From contig JAENYN010000040.1 in assembly GCA_016841765.1 (NCBI GenBank), positions 1-43,242 of the forward strand: 43,242 bases of DNA. Reading direction: 5' to 3'. Below the pieces are notes generated by a model, which was not told where the DNA came from, searched no databases, and saw only the letters and a list, made by a program, of their open reading frames with translations. Positions 32,567-41,515 of this stretch are shown in pieces; positions within the stretch are counted from its first letter, which is position 1; each line of letters starts with the position of its first letter. Position numbers and translations under genes: made by a program. This DNA comes from Guptibacillus hwajinpoensis. Lineage in GTDB: Bacteria; Bacillota; Bacilli; Bacillales; Bacillaceae_O.

Positions 32567-33323
32567 GGCTCTCAAGCTCCTTCCATATGGTTTGGAAAAG
32601 CGCCGAAAACCCATCATCCTGTCTTGCGAGAAACGGACGTTTATTCCGAAGCTCTTCTGGCACTTCAAATATTCTGGCGATGCCCCCCGGTTTCCCTTTA
32701 AATAAGTAAATCCGGTCGCTCATGGCAATCGCCTCGCCGATATCATGTGTGACGAGAAGCGCGGTCTTCTTATATTCTTTCAAGGTGGAAGAAACAAGGT
32801 CTTCAAGTTTAAGTTTTGTCTGGTAGTCGAGGGCCGAAAACGGTTCATCAAGAAGCAGCAATTTCGGATCGACTGCAAGTGTCCGTATGAGGGCGACACG
32901 CTGCCGCATCCCTCCTGACAGCTCGTCGGGATATTGCTGTTCCACATTTTCCAGGCCCATATCTTTTAGTAGGCGCAGGCTCCGTTCTTGTGTGTCTCCG
33001 TTCAGTTTATTCATTGTTTTTAAGCCGAGAAATATATTTTCAGCAATTGTTTTCCAGGGGAATAAATAGTCCTGCTGCAGCATATAGCCTATTTCCCCGT
33101 CAGGCCGCTCGATTTTCTTGCCATTGATGGCGGCCGTTCCTCGTGTCGGTTCCAGCAACCCGGCGATGATTGAGAGAAGGGTGGTTTTCCCGCAGCCGCT
33201 CGGGCCGAGGAACGACACGAATTCACCTTCCTCAACGGTAAGGGAAACCTCTTCAATTGCGGTTGTTGCGGAAGTTTTTGAAAAATAGGTGTGATCGATG
33301 CCCTCAAGAGTCAGGAAACTCAT
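32550..33323 (-). CDS. ytlC: ABC transporter ATPase, SsuB/TauB type (YtlC-like)
   Basis: A 257-residue ATPase. It has Walker [14 protein letters not shown]-loop [11 protein letters not shown], signature [16 protein letters not shown], Walker [13 protein letters not shown] and H-loop LVTHDIGEA. The LFPW and GGMRQRVA wording is typical of the nitrate/sulfonate/taurine group. It lies 15 bp after the binding-protein gene in a leftward three-gene operon. Confidence 0.92.
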   Translation of the reverse strand: MSFLTLEGIDHTYFSKTSATTAIEEVSLTVEEGEFVSFLGPSGCGKTTLLSIIAGLLEPTRGTAAINGKKIERPDGEIGYMLQQDYLFPWKTIAENIFLGLKTMNKLNGDTQERSLRLLKDMGLENVEQQYPDELSGGMRQRVALIRTLAVDPKLLLLDEPFSALDYQTKLKLEDLVSSTLKEYKKTALLVTHDIGEAIAMSDRIYLFKGKPGGIARIFEVPEELRNKRPFLARQDDGFSALFQTIWKELESLEQTN

Positions 33324-33338
33324 AAAAAGTCCTCCCGG

Positions 33339-34331
33339 TTATTTCATCGCTTTTTCTGCGAATTCATTGTTTACAAGCTCACTATGATCAATATCTGCAG
33401 GGAGTTCGCCGGCCTCCTTCATAATGGACTTCAAGTTGTTCCATTCCTCTTCATCAAGGATCGGGTCGGTTGCATAGGATCCCTGGCTTTTATACCGGTC
33501 GACAACAATTTCGATCAAGTCTTTCGGTGTATCTTCAAAATACGGAGCAATCGATTCAGCGATTTCCGCTGCACTATGTTCTTCAACCCACTTTTGCGCT
33601 TTATGGACGGCTTTTGTAAAACGTTCGATTACATCCCTGTTCTCGTTCATATAGCTTTTCTTTGCCATAAAGACCGTATAAGGGACGTGCCCTGATTGCT
33701 CCCCGAAGGATGCGACGATATGGCCTTTCCCTTCCTGTTCAAAAATGCTTGCTGTCGGTTCGAACAGCTGGACATAATCACCTTTGCCGGAAGCGAAGGC
33801 ATTTGCGATGTTTGCAAAATCGATATTCTGGATTAATTCCATATCGTTATGCGGATCGATTCCGTGCTTTTTCAGGACATACTCTCCCACCATTTGCGGC
33901 ATGCCGCCTTTGCGCTGGCCGAGGAAAGTCGTTCCCTTCAGGTCATTCCAGTCGAAATCGTCCACTTTTTCGCGAGACACAAGGAAGGTGCCATCAGTCT
34001 GAGTAAGCTGCGCAAAATTGATGGCCGGGTCGTTTGCCCCCTGTGCCTTCACATAAAGTGTTGTTTCGGCTCCGACCAATGCCACATCTGCTCCTCCTGA
34101 AAGAAGGGCTGTCATCGTCTTATCTCCGCCCCATGTCGTTTTTAAATCGACTTCAATGTTTTCCTCATCAAAGAAACCTTCTGAGAGTGCAACATATTGC
34201 GGTGCATAAAAAATGGAACGTGTTACTTCTGCCACGCGGACACTGTCCTTTTGGACCGCTCCGCAAGCTGTAAGGCCGATCAAAAGGCCGAGTGCCGCCA
34301 ATACCATTCCCAACTTGCAGTAAAGACGCAT
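33339..34331 (-). CDS. ytlA: ABC transporter substrate-binding lipoprotein (YtlA-like)
   Basis: A 330-residue lipoprotein of the SsuA/ThiY-like (NMT1) fold, with signal VLAALGLLIGL then T-A-C (Cys23). The early block FYAPQYVALSEGFFDEENI and GGADVALVGAETTLYVKAQG are typical of this fold, where ligand selectivity varies among sulfonates, nitrate and thiamine precursors. A GGGGAGG site precedes the ATG. No riboswitch (for example TPP or S-box) is visible upstream, so the ligand cannot be inferred from regulation. Confidence 0.87.
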   Translation of the reverse strand: MRLYCKLGMVLAALGLLIGLTACGAVQKDSVRVAEVTRSIFYAPQYVALSEGFFDEENIEVDLKTTWGGDKTMTALLSGGADVALVGAETTLYVKAQGANDPAINFAQLTQTDGTFLVSREKVDDFDWNDLKGTTFLGQRKGGMPQMVGEYVLKKHGIDPHNDMELIQNIDFANIANAFASGKGDYVQLFEPTASIFEQEGKGHIVASFGEQSGHVPYTVFMAKKSYMNENRDVIERFTKAVHKAQKWVEEHSAAEIAESIAPYFEDTPKDLIEIVVDRYKSQGSYATDPILDEEEWNNLKSIMKEAGELPADIDHSELVNNEFAEKAMK

Positions 34332-34498
34332 GTGATTTCCTCCCCGGTGAAAAATTAACCATATATGATACAGTATGACGGAGAAGAAAAAGTGTGTATC
34401 TGCCCATTTTTCTTTGCGAATAAATGCTTTCCGGACAGGGAAGAGAAAGAAAACCGGAAAAACACAACAAACAGCCTGTATGAAAGGAGGGGAAGGAA

Positions 34499-35308
34499 TT
34501 GAAAAATGGGCAAATTATAGAGAAACGGCCATTTCCGTCCCCCAGTCCGCACATCCGGCTTTACGAAATAACGTATAGTAGTGAAGGGCTGAAAGTGAAA
34601 GGGTATTTGGCGGTTCCTGCTGAGCATGAAAAATATCCAGCCATCCTCTATTTACGGGGCGGCATCAAAAATGTCGGGATGGTGCGCATTGCCCGGATTG
34701 TTCAGCTGGCTTCCGAAGGATTTGCCGTATTTGCCCCTTTTTACCGCGGAAATCGCGGCGGGGAAGGGAACGAAGACTTTGCAGGAAGGGACCGCTGGGA
34801 TGCAGTCAATGGCTTTGAAGTACTCAGAAATCTTCCGGAGGCCGATCCCGACAGGATTCATTTGTTTGGTTTTTCAAGAGGCGGCGTGATGGCGCTCTGG
34901 ACAGCGATCATAACCCAAAAAGCGGCTTCAATTGTGACCTGGGGAGGCGTTTCTGATGTGGCGCTAACCTATAAAGAACGCGTAGATTTAAGAAGAATGA
35001 TGAAAAGGGTGATCGGCGGCACGCCCTGGAAAGTACCTGAAAACTACGCAGGAAGGAACCCGTTGTTGAAGTTGTCGGGGCTGACCGCTGATGTTTTGAT
35101 CATCCATGGAAAGAGAGATGAAAATGTCTCGGTTCAGCATGCATATCTCCTTGAGCATGCCTTGAAAAAAGAAGGCAATCCGTTTGAATCATGGATATAT
35201 CCGCAGCAGGATCACTATTTCCCCCCGAAGCTGAACAGGGAAGTGACGGAAAAGGCTTGCGAGTGGATGAAAAGGAGAAGCCTTTCCGGCAGGCAGAATA
35301 GCCAGTAA
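34499..35308 (+). CDS. ytmA: Alpha/beta hydrolase of the S9 peptidase type (YtmA-like)
   Basis: A 269-residue serine hydrolase of the prolyl-oligopeptidase-like group. The nucleophile is in HLFGFSRGGVMAL, the Asp in IIHGKRDENVSVQH and the His in YPQQDHYFPP. The oxyanion region is at LYLRGGI. There is no beta-propeller, so it is a stand-alone hydrolase domain. The start is TTG at a good distance from GGAGGGGAAGG. It is divergent from ytlA and convergent with pckA, as in B. subtilis. The substrate is unknown. Confidence 0.85.
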   Translation: MKNGQIIEKRPFPSPSPHIRLYEITYSSEGLKVKGYLAVPAEHEKYPAILYLRGGIKNVGMVRIARIVQLASEGFAVFAPFYRGNRGGEGNEDFAGRDRWDAVNGFEVLRNLPEADPDRIHLFGFSRGGVMALWTAIITQKAASIVTWGGVSDVALTYKERVDLRRMMKRVIGGTPWKVPENYAGRNPLLKLSGLTADVLIIHGKRDENVSVQHAYLLEHALKKEGNPFESWIYPQQDHYFPPKLNREVTEKACEWMKRRSLSGRQNSQ

Positions 35309-35368
35309 TGAGAAAAGTGGTGCGGGGAAGCATCTTTCCCCCATCTCATACAAAGTTTTTATCATTAT

Positions 35369-35405
35369 AAAAAGCAGCTCCCATGCCGGAAGCTGCTTTT
35401 TCGTT
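35369..35405. terminator. Bidirectional terminator between ytmA and pckA
   Basis: AAAAAGCAGCT (35369-35379) pairs perfectly with AGCTGCTTTTT (35391-35401) around an 11-base loop. It serves ytmA on the plus strand and can serve pckA on the minus strand. The 35406-35558 interval before pckA holds no visible gene. Confidence 0.85.
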
Positions 35406-35558
35406 GTTAAGGATATGATAAAAATGATGCGTTGTGGATAAGAAGCCGGAAGGGAGTCACCCAGACCAGGCGCCAGCGGCACAAAGTTGTGATCCCTCCG
35501 TAAGGAAAGAGCACCTTCCGAAGGGTCTTCCCGCTTATAAGTACGCCTTGCACATCTT

Positions 35559-37142
35559 CTATATGGTCGGGCCCGCTTCTTTGATTTCGTTCGAAACATT
35601 CTCAAACTTGATGAAGTTCTCCTTGAACTGCCGAGCGAGTTCTTCCGCTTTTTTCACATAGGCCGATTCGTCGCTCCATGTTTTACGCGGTTGAAGCACT
35701 TCATCAGGCACACCCGGGCAGTGGATAGGCATTTGCAGGCCGAAAATCGGGTCGGTCACTGTTTCCACAGAGTTCAGTTCACCTTCGAGAGCCGCTTGCA
35801 CCATTGCCCGTGTGTATGCGAGATTCATACGATTGCCGACACCGTACTCCCCGCCGGTCCAACCGGTGTTCACAAGGAAGACCTGGACATTGTGCTGATC
35901 GATTTTTTCACCGAGCATTTCAGCGTATACATGGGCAGGAAGCGGCAGGAACGGTGACCCGAAACATGTTGAGAAGGTTGCTTCAGGAGCGGTGATGCCG
36001 CGTTCCGTTCCGGCAAGCTTACTTGTGTATCCGCTCAGGAAGTGGTACATTGCCTGTTCCTTCGTCAGCTTGCTGATTGGGGGCAGGACGCCGAAAGCAT
36101 CGGCAGTCAGGAAAATGATTGTATTTGGGTGCCCTGCGACACTCGGGATCACAATGTTATCAATGGCATCGATCGGATATGCCGCCCGTGTGTTTTCTGT
36201 TAATGATGTATTGTCATAGTCAGCTACCCTTGTCTGGTCATCCAGGATAACATTCTCAAGTACAGAGCCATAACGGATGGCATCCCAAATTTGCGGTTCT
36301 TTCTCCTGTGATAAGTTGATGCACTTCGCATAGCATCCGCCTTCAATGTTGAAGATGCCGTTTTCGGACCAGCCGTGCTCATCATCACCGATCAGGCGGC
36401 GGTTCGGGTCGGCTGAAAGGGTTGTTTTCCCTGTACCGGAAAGGCCGAAGAACAGGGCGACATCTCCTTCCTGGCCGACATTTGCTGAACAATGCATGGA
36501 CAGGGTGCCGCGCTCAGGCAGCATATAATTCATAACGGAGAAAATCGATTTCTTAATTTCACCGGCATATTCGGTGCCGCCGATCAGCACGATCCGTTTT
36601 TCAAAAGAGATGATAATGAATGTTTCGGAGTTTGTGCCATCAACAGCAGGGTCAGCTTTGAAGCCAGGTGCGGAAATGACGGTAAACTCGGCTTCATGAT
36701 CCTTGAGGTCATCCTCATTCGGGCGGATGAAAAGCTGATGGGCAAACAGATTATGCCATGCATACTCGTTTATGACCTGGATCGGCAGGCGGTACCGTTT
36801 GTCAGCACCGGCAAAGCCCTTGAATACAAACAGATCTTCCTGTTCTTTCAAATAAGTAAGTACTTTATCATAAAGCGCTTCAAATACGCTTTCAGAAATC
36901 GGCTGGTTAACAGGACCCCAGTTTATTTTATCTTTTGTTGATGCTTCCTCCACGATGAATTTATCTTTAGGGGAACGCCCTGTATATTTTCCGGTTGTTG
37001 CCCTGAGAGCTCCTGTGGATGTCAGGACTCCTTCATTATGCAGAAGCGCTTTTTCGGTTAATTCCGGTACGGAGAGGTTTTGCCTGACATTACTGCCATT
37101 CAGGATGGTGGCCAGGCCAGCTGTAAGATCGACTGAGTTCAT
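35559..37142 (-). CDS. pckA: ATP-dependent phosphoenolpyruvate carboxykinase
   Basis: PckA converts oxaloacetate and ATP to phosphoenolpyruvate and CO2, the entry to gluconeogenesis. The 527 residues include TGRSPKDKF, the oxaloacetate/metal region [13 protein letters not shown], the P-loop [12 protein letters not shown], the metal loop IGDDEHGW and the adenine-binding region near [22 protein letters not shown] precedes the ATG. The promoter carries a box matching the B. subtilis CcpN site, expected for repression on glucose. Confidence 0.97.
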   Translation of the reverse strand: MNSVDLTAGLATILNGSNVRQNLSVPELTEKALLHNEGVLTSTGALRATTGKYTGRSPKDKFIVEEASTKDKINWGPVNQPISESVFEALYDKVLTYLKEQEDLFVFKGFAGADKRYRLPIQVINEYAWHNLFAHQLFIRPNEDDLKDHEAEFTVISAPGFKADPAVDGTNSETFIIISFEKRIVLIGGTEYAGEIKKSIFSVMNYMLPERGTLSMHCSANVGQEGDVALFFGLSGTGKTTLSADPNRRLIGDDEHGWSENGIFNIEGGCYAKCINLSQEKEPQIWDAIRYGSVLENVILDDQTRVADYDNTSLTENTRAAYPIDAIDNIVIPSVAGHPNTIIFLTADAFGVLPPISKLTKEQAMYHFLSGYTSKLAGTERGITAPEATFSTCFGSPFLPLPAHVYAEMLGEKIDQHNVQVFLVNTGWTGGEYGVGNRMNLAYTRAMVQAALEGELNSVETVTDPIFGLQMPIHCPGVPDEVLQPRKTWSDESAYVKKAEELARQFKENFIKFENVSNEIKEAGPTI

Positions 37143-37262
37143 TACACAAAACCTTCTTTCTTCATAATATATGTTCCCTTATGAGACTTCACGGTGGATC
37201 AAAAGCTTTGGTCCCATATGGATAAATGACCTAATGTATGTTTATTTCGATTTGCTAAAAAT

Positions 37263-37290
37263 AGTATAACACATTTATTTTTTCAGTCTA
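37263..37290 (-). promoter_or_regulatory. pckA promoter with CcpN-like box
   Basis: On the minus strand a -10 TATACT (37268-37263) lies 16 bp after a weak -35 TAGACT (37290-37285). TGTGTTATACT (37273-37263) overlaps the -10. It fits the CcpN consensus TRTGHYATAYW at every position, as I recall that consensus. CcpN represses pckA and gapB during glycolysis in B. subtilis. Confidence 0.65.
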
Positions 37291-37443
37291 CATTAAACAA
37301 GTTGTTTAGCTGAAAAATATACTTATATATGCCCTTTTCTTTGCAAGTAAACACCTTATTTACGAGGATATTTCATTTTTTTCATATGATCTGCCGGTAT
37401 GGAACATTGTGACCGCATATTGAAATCCCTTTCAACACATATA

Positions 37444-37460
37444 TGTATCAATATGATACA
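37444..37460. promoter_or_regulatory. 17-bp perfect palindrome (possible operator)
   Basis: TGTATCA (37444-37450), ATA, TGATACA (37454-37460). It lies in the pckA-metK gap, about 170 bp upstream of the pckA promoter and 330 bp upstream of the metK promoter. No gene starts next to it, and I cannot assign a regulator. The rest of 37291-37780 shows no convincing gene; short frames there lack ribosome sites. Confidence 0.35.
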
Positions 37461-37789
37461 CGCGCAAGGTCTGTGCCTGGGGCGGGGCTGTTGGGTTTAC
37501 TTTGTACTTATCTTGGCAGAGTGATACGCCATTTTTGTTTTCATTGTCATATAGAGGGCAGAAGCAGTCCCCGGAAAAGCCGTAAATGATTGGGGATGCA
37601 GCAAATGAAGCAACTTCAGACAAACCAGAATAAATTCCATTTTGATATGACACGGTATAAAGAGTCGGAAAAAGACTGGCAAGCGATTGAATATCCCTTT
37701 ATAAGTGTGTGCGAATGATGCCTGAAGATGACATAAAAGATCACAAAACTTTCCTTTTTCTTTGCAGAACAGCCTTCACGCCGGTTTTA

Positions 37790-37818
37790 TTGACAGGATC
37801 CGGTCAATACGTTATGAT
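37790..37818 (+). promoter_or_regulatory. metK promoter
   Basis: TTGACA (37790-37795), 17 bp, TATGAT (37813-37818), about 10 bp before the predicted 5' end of the SAM riboswitch. Confidence 0.88.
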
Positions 37819-37832
37819 AGCACGCGAACGGA

Positions 37833-37990
37833 TACTCTTATCCCGAGCTGGTGGAGGGACAGGCCCAACGAAACCCGGCAACCGTCACCCTATGTGAAAA
37901 GGTGCTAACCTGAGCAAGGCGGACTGCCTTGATCGATAAGAGCGAAAGGCACGAGCGTTAAACCTTTCCTCAAACGGGAAGGTTTTTTTC
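37833..37990 (+). ncRNA. SAM-I (S-box) riboswitch with terminator controlling metK
   Basis: The S-box core is clear. P1 arm ACTCTTATC is at about 37834-37842, then CCGAGCTGGTGGAGGGA, GGCCCAACGAAACCCGGCAACC and GGTGCTAACCTGAGCA, and the closing arm GATAAGAG at 37934-37941. The expression platform is AAACCTTTCC/GGGAAGGTTTTTTT (37960-37989). SAM binding favours the terminator, so metK is switched off when its product is plentiful, as in B. subtilis. Confidence 0.97.
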
Positions 37991-38189
37991 TACTTCCGGC
38001 CATTTAAGTCAGTCAGTATCGTCCTTATCAGGCAATGATTTGCTGCAACACGCTGGCCACTTGCAGTTATTGCGCTGACAGGGCATTTTCAAACATCAAG
38101 AGGCCAAAGAGGAAGTTAATTTATAATCCCTTTAGGGAAATGAGTACCGTATCAAACAGGAGTCTTTATTAAGGAGGTACTAACATTCC
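37991..38189 (+). other. Leader between the riboswitch terminator and metK
   Basis: About 200 bp without a gene. It ends in AAGGAGG about 12 bases before the metK ATG, a slightly long spacing. No second promoter with good boxes is evident. Confidence 0.4.
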
Positions 38190-39392
38190 ATGACAAAAAC
38201 CCGCCGTTTGTTTACGTCTGAATCGGTGACAGAAGGGCATCCCGATAAAATATGTGACCAGATATCAGACGCCATTCTTGATGAAATTTTAAAGAACGAC
38301 CCGAATGCCCGTGTCGCCTGTGAAACAACAGTTAATACAGGGCTTGTCCTTGTGACGGGTGAAATCACCACTTCGACATACGTTGACATTCCTAAAATTG
38401 TTCGTGAAACCGTTAGAAATATCGGATATACCCGGGCAAAATACGGATTTGATGCGGAAACGTGTGCAGTCCTCACATCGATCGATGAACAATCTCCTGA
38501 TATTGCGATGGGTGTAGATAAGGCACTCGAGGCAAGGGAAGGGCAAATGACTGATGCTGAAATCGATGCGATCGGAGCCGGCGACCAGGGCTTGATGTTC
38601 GGATATGCCACCAGGGAAACAGACGAATTGATGCCTTTGCCGATTTCCCTTGCACATAAGCTTGCCCGCAGACTCGCTGAAGTCCGCAAAGAAGAAATCC
38701 TTCCATACTTACGCCCGGATGGAAAGACGCAGGTTACGGTGGAGTATGACGAAAATGATAATCCTGTTCGGATTGATACGATCGTCATCTCGACCCAGCA
38801 CCATCCGGAAGTTTCATTGGAACAGATCCAGCGGAATATTAAAGAATATATCATCAAGCCGATTGTTCCTGAAGAGCTGATTGATGATGAAACGAAATTC
38901 TTTATCAACCCGACAGGACGATTCGTCATTGGCGGGCCGCTCGGAGATGCCGGCTTGACCGGCCGGAAAATCATTGTGGACACATATGGTGGCTATGCCC
39001 GCCATGGCGGAGGCGCCTTTTCCGGTAAAGATCCGACAAAAGTGGACCGTTCTGCAGCATATGCGGCACGCTATGTCGCCAAGAATATTGTAGCGGCCGG
39101 CCTTGCAGACAAGTGCGAGGTGCAGCTTGCATACGCAATCGGCGTTGCCCAGCCTGTATCTATCTCCATTGATACGTTTGGAACCGGGAAAGTTTCTGAA
39201 GAAAAATTAGTGGATATTGTCCGCCAGACATTTGACTTGCGGCCCGCAGGCATCATTAAGATGCTTGACCTGCGCAGACCGGTCTACAAACAGACAGCGG
39301 CATACGGCCATTTTGGCCGCACAGATATCGATGTCCCGTGGGAAAAAGAAGATAAAGCAGGAGACTTGAAGGAACTGGCTTCTGCAAAATAA
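38190..39392 (+). CDS. metK: S-adenosylmethionine synthetase
   Basis: MetK makes SAM from methionine and ATP. The 400-residue sequence contains [20 protein letters not shown] at the start, the ATP motif [12 protein letters not shown], and the P-loop-like [16 protein letters not shown] with catalytic Lys residues. The sequence matches B. subtilis MetK closely throughout as recalled. It is the single gene behind the SAM-I riboswitch. The downstream neighbour in B. subtilis, asnB, is not here; a repeat array follows instead. Confidence 0.98.
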   Translation: MTKTRRLFTSESVTEGHPDKICDQISDAILDEILKNDPNARVACETTVNTGLVLVTGEITTSTYVDIPKIVRETVRNIGYTRAKYGFDAETCAVLTSIDEQSPDIAMGVDKALEAREGQMTDAEIDAIGAGDQGLMFGYATRETDELMPLPISLAHKLARRLAEVRKEEILPYLRPDGKTQVTVEYDENDNPVRIDTIVISTQHHPEVSLEQIQRNIKEYIIKPIVPEELIDDETKFFINPTGRFVIGGPLGDAGLTGRKIIVDTYGGYARHGGGAFSGKDPTKVDRSAAYAARYVAKNIVAAGLADKCEVQLAYAIGVAQPVSISIDTFGTGKVSEEKLVDIVRQTFDLRPAGIIKMLDLRRPVYKQTAAYGHFGRTDIDVPWEKEDKAGDLKELASAK

Positions 39393-39446
39393 GATTTGCC
39401 AGGGCAGTTTTTTTCAGTCCGGGAGAAGAATTCTAATATAAATATC

Positions 39447-39490
39447 AAAAGGCTCAGAGTTGTTGATTCAGTGGCTCTGAGCCTTTTTTA
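39447..39490 (+). terminator. Terminator of metK
   Basis: GGCTCAGAG (39451-39459) and CTCTGAGCC (39475-39483), flanked by AAAA and TTTTTT, form a strong hairpin. Confidence 0.92.
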
Positions 39491-39586
39491 TATGGGAGCG
39501 AAGTTTATACCCTGGAAAGTGCCCGGGAAAGGTTTACGGTTCCGTATGGAGCGCACATTGGGAGAGAGAAGAGGTAAGTTTTTTCC

Positions 39587-39842
39587 TGGGCGAAACCTGT
39601 TGCATATGGCGTGAAAGCATGTCTGAACGGCGTGAAACGAACCGTTAGGCGTGAAAACGTCGAGCAGTGGCGTGAAACTCGTAAGGTCCGGCGTGAAAAG
39701 CTGCCTGTTTGGCGTGAAAATCATGAGAAACGACGTGAAAGCCGTTCAGCGGATTTTTTTTAATCCAATCGGCGCGAAGCCAATTACATATGACGCGAAA
39801 AGCAGCCGGTTTGGCGTGAAAAACGTGTGGAACGGCGGTAAC
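39587..39842. repeat. Phased 21-bp repeat array B (GGCGTGAAA boxes)
   Basis: GGCGTGAAA or close variants start at 39608, 39629, 39648, 39669, 39690, 39711, 39732, 39771, 39792, 39813 and 39834, with a degenerate one at 39587. Spacing is 21 bp except one 19-bp step and one 39-bp gap. The first seven units are the inverted copy of array A. The segment at 39792-39832 repeats units 5-6 of the same series, so the array also carries an internal duplication. Frames through it (FHA or VKS-like repeats) have no ribosome site. Confidence 0.92.
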
Positions 39843-40253
39843 GCAACTCACTGGGATCTCCACCAGAATCCGGCCGGCGCAAAAAGACGGTTATCCCGCC
39901 AGGAACAGGGCGAAGAATAGATTTATCTTTTTAAAAAAAATGAATACTCGGTAATTCATCCTGAAGCACTCAAGTTCCAAGCTCTTCCCCTGATAAAATT
40001 CCCAACGTCTGCCAATCCGCTTAGAATCAGTTTGCGGCTTCCATTTGAGCACCTTTATTCAAGCTAAAAAAAGTTGTAAAGAAATCACAAGTTTCTTTTC
40101 CTTCGCTGCTGTTTTATAATTGAATAAATAGTAAGAAAATTCTGGTGCTGGTAAATACCGGGCCGGCATCTATATTCGCTGGGGTCCAGATAGGATATGG
40201 CGATCAAGCCTTGCATCTTTTCAACAGAATGATTACAAAACAGGGGGAAGGCT
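39843..40253. other. Intergenic stretch without recognised gene
   Basis: About 410 bp between array B and the acetyltransferase gene. I see no gene or RNA with confidence. It occupies the place where B. subtilis carries asnB and ytnA after metK. Confidence 0.45.
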
Positions 40254-40760
40254 ATGATGATAATTAGACCTGCAACAAGCAAGGATGCAGAAGCGGTTCG
40301 ATCAGTTGCTGTTAAAAGCTGGATGGATACGTATGGAACCTTTTATACAAATGAAGAAATTGAAGAATTCATGGAAACCGTTTATTCATATGATAATTTG
40401 CTGAAATCCATTTCCGAAAGTGAATCATCAAGGAATCACCATTTTCTTGTGTCAGAAGAAGGTGGATCGATTACAGGAATTATGGAAGTGATCAAGCGTG
40501 AGGCGGGCTGGGAAATTTTGCGGCTGTATGTTTTACCAGAATATCAGCGCCAGAAAATTGGCACTGAACTGCTTGCCGCGGTGATGGAGACGGTTAAAAA
40601 GGGGCCGCTGCGTGTTTGTGTCGAAGTGCGCAACAAGAGGGGCCTGTCTTTTTACAGGAATGCGGGTTTCGATGAAACGAAACGGCAAAAAGATGACTTC
40701 TTTGTGCTCACAGGGGAATTATTAGTATTAGAAAAAGCGCTGGACGGCATTGCATCATGA
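40254..40760 (+). CDS. GNAT-family N-acetyltransferase
   Basis: The protein has 168 residues. The acetyl-CoA binding motif A is at LYVLPEYQRQKIGTELLAA, with beta4 at GWEILRLYV and a C-terminal NKRGLSFYRNAGFDET block, all typical of the GNAT fold. An AGGGGGAAGG site precedes two adjacent ATG codons. The substrate (a polyamine, amino acid or peptide N-terminus) is unknown. It is convergent with ytoA. Confidence 0.9.
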   Translation: MMIIRPATSKDAEAVRSVAVKSWMDTYGTFYTNEEIEEFMETVYSYDNLLKSISESESSRNHHFLVSEEGGSITGIMEVIKREAGWEILRLYVLPEYQRQKIGTELLAAVMETVKKGPLRVCVEVRNKRGLSFYRNAGFDETKRQKDDFFVLTGELLVLEKALDGIAS

Positions 40761-40773
40761 CAATGCCGTTTTA
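40744..40773 (+). terminator. Terminator overlapping the acetyltransferase stop codon
   Basis: ACGGCATTG (40744-40752) pairs with CAATGCCGT (40761-40769), followed by TTTTAATTA. The loop contains the TGA stop codon. Confidence 0.8.
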
Positions 40774-41304
40774 ATTACTGCTTTTCGGGTTGATGGGGGT
40801 TAGTTGCTTGTAATACTGGCCTTTTTCCGCGTATTCTCTGCGAATTCTCGCCATATCTTTCAGGTCTGCTTCGTTCAATTCCCTAACAACCTTGGCCGGC
40901 CGTCCGAAAGCGAGCGAATGGGGCGGGATTTTTTTGCCGGGCGGAACGAGGCTGCCGGCCCCGATGAAAGCTCCTTCGCCAATTTCGGCGCCGTCCAGGA
41001 CGATGGAGCCCATTCCGATAAGGGCATTCTTTCGGATAACGGAGCTGTGAAGAATGACCTGGTGCCCGACTGTAACGCCGTCTTCAATGATAAGCGGATT
41101 GTCTGGACTCTGGTGGAGGACGCAGTTGTCCTGGACATTCACCTTGTTGCCGATAACGGTCGGGGCGACATCCCCGCGGATCGACGTGTTGAACCATATA
41201 CTTGAATCCGTGCCGATTGAAACATCACCGCTAATTGTGACATAATCAGCGATATAGGCGCTATTGGAGATTTGCGGAGTTTTTCCTTTATAGCTATAAA
41301 TCAT
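40771..41304 (-). CDS. ytoA: Gamma-carbonic anhydrase-like hexapeptide repeat protein (YtoA)
   Basis: A 177-residue left-handed beta-helix protein with hexapeptide repeats (YVTISGDVSIGTDSSIW, IIEDGVTVGHQVILHSSVI, NALIGMGSIVLDGAEIG). Metal-ligand His residues are in CVLHQS and VGHQVILHS, as in gamma carbonic anhydrases. The C-terminal helix (EADLKDMARIRREYAEKGQYY) caps the trimer in this family. Carbonic anhydrase activity varies in the family, so it is not certain here. No ribosome site of note precedes the ATG. Confidence 0.9.
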   Translation of the reverse strand: MIYSYKGKTPQISNSAYIADYVTISGDVSIGTDSSIWFNTSIRGDVAPTVIGNKVNVQDNCVLHQSPDNPLIIEDGVTVGHQVILHSSVIRKNALIGMGSIVLDGAEIGEGAFIGAGSLVPPGKKIPPHSLAFGRPAKVVRELNEADLKDMARIRREYAEKGQYYKQLTPINPKSSN

Positions 41305-41515
41305 TTCAGATCCTGCCTTTCGTCATCATTCTCTTAAGCTCTGTCATCTTTTATTGTCGATTTAAATCTTGAAAGTCGCAGGTCACACTTACCCAAGACT
41401 TGCGGCAGTTTTTTGCTGGATTTAAAATTCAACAATAAAAAGGAACATTGACAGTATAAAACAAGTGTACCAGAAAAAATGATATAGTAGAAAAGATTAA
41501 AAAGGAGCGAACACG

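Noticed and set aside
37432-37653. 73-residue minus-strand frame in the pckA-metK gap
   Set aside because: GTG start without ribosome site, and no recognisable motif.
38180-38983. 267-residue protein antisense to metK
   Set aside because: Ser/Thr-rich shadow frame of a highly conserved gene; no ribosome site or known domain.
39587-39842. CRISPR array from regular repeats and spacers
   Set aside because: Repeats are only 9 bp, intervals 12 bp, interval sequences are conserved in the inverted copy at 26.6 kb, and no cas genes are present.
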